A stretch of DNA of 64,000 bases from Xiphydria camelus (lineage: Eukaryota > Arthropoda > Insecta > Hymenoptera > Xiphydriidae): assembly GCA_963678675.1 (NCBI GenBank), contig OY783194.1, positions 31,970,278-32,034,277 of the forward strand, read 5' to 3'. The translations under genes and the position numbers were made by a program. Below, one piece after another: positions 59,301 to 64,000 of the stretch. The stretch's first letter is position 1. Every line of letters begins with the position of its first letter. The notes under the pieces are model-generated. The model ran no database searches. It was not told where the DNA came from and saw only the letters and a list, made by a program, of their open reading frames with translations.

Positions 59301-59637
59301 CTCCGTCTTGCTCCTCCTCGTAAAGTTCTCGCTGCTTCTCGGCTTCCCTCTGCCTCTCCCTTTCTCGCTCTCTGGTTTCGCGTCTCTCGGGACCCTCCAC
59401 TCTGGGCTTCTTCGGCTGATCGCTCTGCATTCTCTGGTCGGTCGAACGCTTCATACCCGTCTCCGTCGGAGGTTCGTTGGGAATGGGCGGAAACGGCCTC
59501 GGTAAAACGCCCGAGAGCGGGTAAGCCCTCAAGGCTTCGTCGGCTTTTTTACATTGCAATTTGAATTTGTACGATCGGTCTAAGTTCCACCGACATGTGC
59601 TACATATCATCTGTGGCATTCCGTCTGCGGCGTAAAC
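56365..59637 (-). CDS. ZAD zinc-finger gene, coding exon 2
   Basis: 1090 codons and a stop. The acceptor TTGTTCAAG precedes VYAADGMPQMIC. It holds the second half of the ZAD, all nine fingers and the C-terminal low-complexity tail. The frame is open a little further upstream but runs into a TAA 48 bases before the acceptor. Confidence 0.93.
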   Translation of the reverse strand, partial: VYAADGMPQMICSTCRWNLDRSYKFKLQCKKADEALRAYPLSGVLPRPFPPIPNEPPTETGMKRSTDQRMQSDQPKKPRVEGPERRETRERERERQREAEKQRELYEEEQDGGSEGDQEASNEKDDRKLEPGEIRVHACEHCDRTFPLRQALVLHMQRAHRDRNYKCTECERMFFSRADLAKHMATHSEDKPFTCPVCQRNFARANLLQRHEKMHRDEPRFGCQHCDREFFTTEELEKHEETSHKTQKPYQCNICNKRFTYKQGLERHEVLHSEDKSFVCEYCKEAFRTSTKLARHLSTHAGHRPYMCKLCPRSFFLSHHLTRHMRSHSVEKRHVCEDCGKAFKRKESLDVHQLTHTKRTRMGLTCDVCQESCRNRADYVTHIKQHIEAGEKMGPDGLQPDSSKDKLESNSEEEEEEEQYSDGDDDYEPPAYIVKKLPKNEPAESEEEAERNEKEDRKEQVVFVRGKDGNVVKKTIKTLMPIQRRGEMQESKTKLSPGGQSTSKISPAKQAEESQKGRVDDTEAQVQKIVAQVFKEHKIPLKHQNIPQEQGKESTSQVNSKSPTPQSNHATSGQAAKDDAGDASAATQKSVSTIKVIKRIVRKPAGSGGEAPAGTPSGKEGDSAQSGQATPASGHKVTKRVIVRRIIRHGDTTREVIMNPDGTIIDPAELAKLQTGNVVKRVVVKKPVDKSQSGTQNVAQSPPEQKQTAPIKASDPLLGDSPKFELKTSQPSTQVSSQKSPTTVQNVEVTKEEATGISGKGDRETKEKLELLEKRVEQQRLKIEELQARKQQEYEQIDDSLPERHDESEDEQQLPLKRVFVKRKQSIYDEEQEYNDSDEKNAATGKGKGPQTKRDEGNSKNAAEAIPTAAETPAEPVKKDYKKPAVMSTSKVYGNKKIIVVKTEDVPPMEDMSHELSSILDSTENVIKMQENVLNNLTQISVAGDMVPQPMETDNIKEEHTTTAAPLEEELAENETERLSTIKMENECILEATDESQECQESEQIQPEENVISQEEVVQEDVTLSLSGQDLSETTDIFETSDQVLSAQKSDQTHAEDSIMELAEGNDTINLNDTNDSQDSLEDKLSQMEG

Positions 59638-60907
59638 CTTGAACAATTGCGATTCTTTAACTTTCTTAACAATGGGATAAACCGCTTTGATTTAGGTACT
59701 GTATTCTGGAAAATAGGAACGGTGCGGGTGGTTCAGAGAGTGTTTATCAAAATTCGATAAAAACTTAATTACCCGCATAATAATTAGGCGAGTATAAAAT
59801 ACGTAGGGTTAACCGACCGGTAATTGGCCACAACTTGCCGTTCGAAAAGCATTTAAGTGTTCATTCATTGGTAAGTGGCCATTCACTAGTCGGTTTACCC
59901 TATATCGATATACAATTCAGTTTTTCAATTGATGTTTTCTTGAAAAAAGAAGAAACCCAGGTAAAACAAAGTTGCGATTCTCAAAAAGTTTTCTAAATGT
60001 AATACAAAATGAATAACTAATGTCTGTCCAAAAAGCAACTTATTTTTCAGATCTTTAAGATATCTTTAAGATAATTACATTCAGATAATTTTTTGAAAAT
60101 CGCCATCTTGTACTATCTTGGGAATCCTGGTAGAACAAGATGACGATTTAAAGATAGTTATCTAAATGTAATATAAAATGTGTAACTAATGTGTCCTCAA
60201 AAGGCAACTCATTTTTCAGATACCTTTAAGACACCTTTCATCTAAAATAAATATCTAAAATATAAAATAAAAATGTAAAATAAATATAAAATGAAAATCT
60301 AAAATAAATAAAAATTTTCGAAAAACATTAGTCATACATTTTGTATCACATTCAGATAACTTTTTAAAAATCGCCATCCCGTTCTACCTGCGAAGTTTCA
60401 TTTTTAAAGTAAATAATCAAAATCGTTTTCCCGCAAAAATAACGAGTTCATCTCGCAAGGGGGTAACGGGGAAGCGCGCGACGAATGCACATCTGTCCTA
60501 CGTGCATTCCTTCCCGATCCCTCTTGCGTTTGATGCGAAGTGATACGTTCAATGCGATTCAATGGTTAACTCGATCGATAACGAAGATATCTACATTGCC
60601 AGCGCGAGTAAACGCTATTGACTCGCCTCTATTTCGCCGATTAGTTATATTCCGATCAAAAGCACTCGGAATATTTCGATCGAACGTACTGCGAATACAT
60701 CCGGGTGGGAACTAGAGGCGGGGAAGATGAAAATGAGATTTAATTCTATATTACCTCGATGGCGACACACGACATAATCTGCAGGGTAAGCGGCACCTGA
60801 AAGGGCTTGCTGTGGTCCCTCTCGTACATGTAGCTCAGCGGTTCCGACTCCGTGAGGCAAAATCGACAGACCCGCCTGGAACGGAGCGGCGCCGGTCTGT
60901 TCTCCAT
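56365..60907 (-). CDS. ZAD plus nine C2H2 zinc-finger nuclear protein
   Basis: Join on the minus strand: 60907-60755 and 59637-56365, 1141 residues, phase 0. Residues 1-80 form a ZAD, an arthropod dimerisation domain: Cys14 and Cys17 (VCRFCL) in exon 1, Cys63 and Cys66 (MICSTC) in exon 2. Exon 1 ends IMSCVAIE and exon 2 starts VYAADGMPQMIC, exactly the usual ZAD spacing, which fixes the splice. Nine tandem C2H2 fingers follow at about 188-438; linkers are only loosely TGEKP-like (HSEDKP, HRDEPR). The rest is low-complexity: an acidic run near 464, basic patches, a predicted coiled coil near 814-848 (EKLELLEKRVEQQRLKIEEL) and a long acidic, Gln- and Glu-rich C-terminus. Likely a DNA-binding transcription factor or chromatin protein. 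Long open frames on the opposite strand across this exon are shadows. No ortholog name can be assigned with confidence. Confidence 0.92.
59956..60390. repeat. AD1 and AD2, two adjacent palindromes in the ZAD-gene intron
   Basis: AD1 (59956-60122) starts CCCAGGTAAAACAAAG and ends as the inverted CTATCTTGGG. AD2 (60126-60390) starts CCTGGTAGAACAAGATG and ends CCCGTTCTACCTG. Both share the inner arm (AAAATCGCCATC and TAAATGTAATA), so they are two copies of one palindromic family side by side. Confidence 0.7.
60755..60907 (-). CDS. ZAD zinc-finger gene, coding exon 1
   Basis: 51 codons, MENRPAPLRSRRVCRFCL to IMSCVAIE. The donor is GAG followed by GTAATA at 60754-60749. It supplies the first Cys pair of the ZAD; the ATG at 60907 is the first in frame. 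Confidence 0.85.
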
Positions 60908-61439
60908 TTCGTACACAAGCGACAACGCGGACTCGATTTAACGAAGGACTATCACTCGCGTTATTTTACTCGATCGCGCATCAAGAAAGGCGACGCCGAG
61001 CGTCGGTAAGCGTCGCGTCACGACCGCGAGCGGGACAAAGTATACTACCGCTATGGCGGATAGCTAAACTCGGATTCGTTTCCTCGCTGCGTGGCGTCTC
61101 TTGTACGGCAACTCGATCACAGCGCCGGGCTTTGCTCAGTAGCGCCGCCTCCGTGGGTTCGCGTGAGTTCGCACTCCACTGGTAAAGAACTTTGATGATC
61201 ATTGAAGCACTGACGTAAAGATGGTTTGAAGTTTTGCCGTAGCAGCGCCGACCTGGTTGGAACTTTAAATCAATAGATTAATTTCCCTCGCTTACAATGA
61301 GAAGAGAAATTTTGCGAATATTTTGCAAATAAAATACGATTGCTTATATCACGGCATCTCGAGCCATTCTACATTTTCATGTGAAACTTACTTCTTTGAC
61401 TTTTTTTCAACTATTATCAAAACGTTATCGTTCCTTCCC

Positions 61440-62080
61440 AAATAATATATGAGTTGGTGTGGTCCTCATACTCCCGATTCTTGTAACGAATATGTTCAGC
61501 AGTTACCAAGAGTCGAGGAGCTCCAATATCACGGAGTTCTTCGAGCAGACGTTCCCGAAGAAAACAAAGATCCTCGGGAATTGCGCGAAAGAAGAGCTGT
61601 ACGTCTCTGGTCGGATCAGCGGGGGACATTGTCCTCCCGGGGACCGGTGACCGAGTTCTCGCTGACGTTAGAATCTTAGAATGTCAAGGTCAATCGCAAG
61701 AACTAGCCTTTCAGCTTTTGTCGTCTTCCTTTTCTCTCGTCGTAAACGGCCGCGACTTCGTCGTCCGAAGGTCTCAAAGTGGACAACGCGTCGTTGACCG
61801 GCCACCAACCGCTAAGCGGACGGCCTGCAGTAAGGATTGCCGCGTGAAAAATCTCCGAGCTAGCAAAACGCTCCGATGCATCGTGGTCAGCGTGAAAAGT
61901 CTACATCGAGATGTGTACGGAGAGCTAGAGAAAGAGAGTGTGCGTAAGACTCTCGTACAGGGAAAGTTTTTAACGAGACATACTCTCCCAGTCCTTCGAG
62001 ATCACGTTCAACGCTCGACGGACGAGTTCCAGGCGAACGTCCATCTCAAGCAGCAGAGCAACGTATAATATTCTCGAAGG
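61440..62080. other. protein-like fragments, no intact gene
   Basis: Several overlapping frames look peptide-like (plus strand: SSNITEFFEQTFPKKTKILG; minus strand: DVQLFFRAIPEDLCFLRERL; plus strand: DVYGELEKESVRKTLVQGKF), but none extends beyond 120 codons, shows splice structure or matches a family I know. This could be decayed coding or transposon DNA, or GC-rich 5' DNA of a gene outside the window. Confidence 0.25.
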
Positions 62081-62151
62081 GTGCAACCGAAAGCGTCTCG
62101 TTGCTCTAATGTCGCGCGTACCTATACGTATAGGAAACCAACCTATTCTAA

Positions 62152-62356
62152 GCAACACACTTTGGTCAAAATAACGTCACCAACTAATTAATGTCATTAT
62201 TTTTGTTTCGGAATGGCATCAAACGTCTTTCAGAAATGGCAAAACAATGAGATTTTATCATTATTTTGTCATTTCTAAAAGACGTTTGATGTCGTTTTGA
62301 CAACAAAAAAATTACGTCCTTTAGTGAGTGACATTACTTTGATCAAAGTTTGTTGC
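62152..62356. repeat. Q, palindromic MITE with arms of about 95 bp
   Basis: GCAACACACTTTGGTCAAAA to TTTGATCAAAGTTTGTTGC; arms share GGCATCAAACGTCTTTCAGA and its inverse. Confidence 0.8.
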
Positions 62357-62945
62357 TTGTGATACGAGGGCCCAGAAGATCCTAGCGAATAACGGAGAAC
62401 GTGACCTCGGTCAGGCAGACCCTGAACTTTCCCCTTCCACCCATCCGGAAGGCTACGAGTTCAAGGTGGCCCCACCGAATTTCCCGCCATGAAGTCTACG
62501 GCTGGTACAATGACCCCGCGTATTTGCCCGTACCTTGGGACAACAACGTCCAATGTCAAGGCAGGCGCGTCCACTTCGCTGGAGATCGCGTATCATGTAT
62601 AATTGCGTCTAATACGACTCGACGTCTTCGTGTCACTCTCTCAGGAGTGAAAAGGACATTAGATAAATCAGATGCTCCATGACTATATCTCCGGGCTAGG
62701 AGGTATTAATCGTACCACGGACGATTAATTAAACCGGTTGGGTATTACCTTGTATCTTGCGAAGGATCGACCGAGGGTCTTCAAGTTATACGTAAAGGAC
62801 TTACAACCACGGATCCGTCCTAGAGGAGTAAAGTGGTAGCGGGGCTCAAGGACGATCCAACGAGTTGCGCGACCTCGAATCAGAGGAGCTAAAAACGCCG
62901 ATACGCCGTTACACGGAAATCGTCTTGACGAGGACACGTCGCTGC
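62357..62945. other. unresolved region with peptide-like frames
   Basis: The plus strand reads EVYGWYNDPAYLPVPWDNNV near 62486-62545. The minus strand reads RATRWIVLEPRYHFTPLGRI within 62725-62937. Neither is flanked by convincing splice sites and each is broken by stops. Not identified. Confidence 0.2.
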
Positions 62946-62956
62946 TGCAGAAGCTG

Positions 62957-63471
62957 CAGTGAGAACAATAACTCGGTCGATTTAATCAAAATTGAAGACA
63001 CAAGTGGATAAAGGTGTCATGTAACAAAAAGTTGGTTCTGAGATATTTGAGTTTGTAGGCCGCCTTCCATACAGTAGACATATGGAATACTAAACTTACT
63101 CCATGTAATATACATATGGGTTTTGAATGGCATTAGAGCTATCCAAGATTTACCAGAAGTTACATTGGGACATAACACTTTCATCCACTGAGTGATCTCA
63201 TTTTTTATAAAAATGTTACATGACACCGTAATCCACTTGTGTCTTCAATTATGGAGACGATGACCAAATCGTTTAGTGAAATATGGATCCTCCATATGTG
63301 TTTAGTTAAACTGACTACTTTTTGGTTAGAATAACTAAACGTTTGGTTGGAATAACATTCGATCAGAATAACTAAATATTTAGTTCAACTGATCAGTATT
63401 TTGGTCAGAATAACTAAACGCGTTTAATTAGATGCATTTTCTCATTTCGACCTAATTATTTTTCTTAGTGT
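62957..63471. repeat. B7, family B element split by R
   Basis: CAGTGAGAACAATAACTCGG to CCTAATTATTTTTCTTAGTG. Confidence 0.8.
62990..63250. repeat. R, palindromic MITE inside B7
   Basis: AATTGAAGACACAAGTGGAT to CACTTGTGTCTTCAATT; arms also share GGTGTCATGTAAC. Confidence 0.85.
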
Positions 63472-63596
63472 GCAAATCGTGGAGAGTTGCTAGCGACAGT
63501 TTAGCCATCATGCGTATTCTATCCTGGTAAAGTATTTTTTTAGTGCGATGGAAATATCTCGGCATATTTTATACCCCTTCAAGAAGGTAAGAAAAA

Positions 63597-63841
63597 CACA
63601 GAGAAAAATAGCTTAATTAAAATGACAAAACGCATCTGGTTAAACATATTCAGTTATTCTAACTAAAATACTAGTAAGTTTAACTAAATATTTAGTTGCT
63701 CTAACTACATATGTATCTAATTATTCTAATCAGAATAAGTGCCAGTTTAACCAGAGAGATGGAAGGTCCATATTTCATCGAACAGTTTGGTCGTGGCCTC
63801 CAAGATTTCGGTTAGATTGACCAGCTTATTTTTCTCAGTGC
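63597..63841. repeat. B8, family B element
   Basis: CACAGAGAAAAATAGCTTAA to AGCTTATTTTTCTCAGTG, complete interior. Confidence 0.85.
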
Positions 63842-64000
63842 ACGATTCATGCACACCTGTTGCTTCCCCGAACGGAAAGCCAATAACACCACGCGTGGAT
63901 CACTCGTAGTCAGCCGTAGGCCAATCTCCAGGGCCTACCGAGAGATCGTCACGCTGGAAGCCGCCGCGGGGTTCCTCGCCTACCCGATAATCACGTCGTG
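63841..64000 (+). pseudogene. fragment resembling the 3' part of a non-LTR retrotransposon polyprotein
   Basis: From about 63868 the plus strand reads SLVVSRRPISRAYREIVTLE then AAAGFLAYPI, up to the window edge. This resembles the region after the reverse transcriptase of R1/Jockey-like LINE ORF2 proteins, where a QRxxxxRxxRAYRT-type motif is followed by a small-residue stretch and a Pro. No RT catalytic motif is visible. It is probably a truncated copy, cut on the left by repeat B8; it may continue outside the window. Confidence 0.4.

Noticed and set aside
57538..59505. Long plus-strand frames (up to 276 codons) opposite the ZAD gene
   Set aside because: Exact antisense shadows of the zinc-finger coding exon; Leu/Val-rich translation is the complement of Glu/Lys/Gln codons.
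1..64000. tRNA, rRNA and known small RNA genes
   Set aside because: Looked for tRNA B-box-like GGTTCGAATCC and paired A-box sequence; none found with a plausible cloverleaf.

Overview
The window is animal nuclear DNA, most likely from an insect and probably a hymenopteran (ant, bee or wasp). The evidence is three spliced genes with GT-AG introns, one of them a ZAD-C2H2 zinc-finger protein (an arthropod family); two aquaporins of the insect Drip and Prip subfamilies; CpG-rich GC islands with no sign of CpG depletion, as is common in Hymenoptera; and AT-rich DNA packed with short palindromic transposon derivatives. The exact species cannot be read from the sequence.

Genes: (1) Drip, minus strand, four coding exons between 34205 and 2617 (about 31.6 kb, with two introns over 14 kb), gives a 272-residue water channel. 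(2) Prip, plus strand, three coding exons 51540-53536 (2 kb), gives a 256-residue water channel. The two aquaporins lie head to head with about 17 kb between their first coding exons. (3) A ZAD plus nine-finger C2H2 protein, minus strand, exons 60907-60755 and 59637-56365 (1141 residues), lies tail to tail with Prip. The last 3 kb (61-64 kb) holds protein-like fragments that do not form an intact gene and ends in what looks like a piece of a non-LTR retrotransposon.

The rest is introns and intergenic DNA. GC-rich, CpG-rich blocks lie near 2.1-2.6, 6.1-6.9, 8.0-9.3, 11.7-13.0, 15.5-16.0, 23.1-24.7, 34.1-35.1, 41.5-42.2, 43.1-43.6, 46.2-46.6, 48.8-49.3 and 50.1-50.4 kb; some are candidate promoters. 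Between them are about 30 families of small palindromic (MITE-like) elements, here named with arbitrary letters A-Z, AA, AC, AD, AE and AF. Many are nested, some three levels deep, and two families are inserted into their own copies.

The strongest unexplained pattern is that at least twelve families with unrelated interiors (B, C, D, E, F, J, K, L, M, N, T, AA, and probably X, V and AF) share one short terminus, roughly CACnGAGAAAAA, often next to GTAC. That suggests one transposase mobilises them all. No transposase gene is visible in the window, so this rests on the termini alone. One nest (M holding L, which holds K and A) ends 18 bp from the Drip exon-1 splice donor, and a 643-bp foldback with about 310-nt arms lies 400 bp upstream of the first coding exon of Prip.
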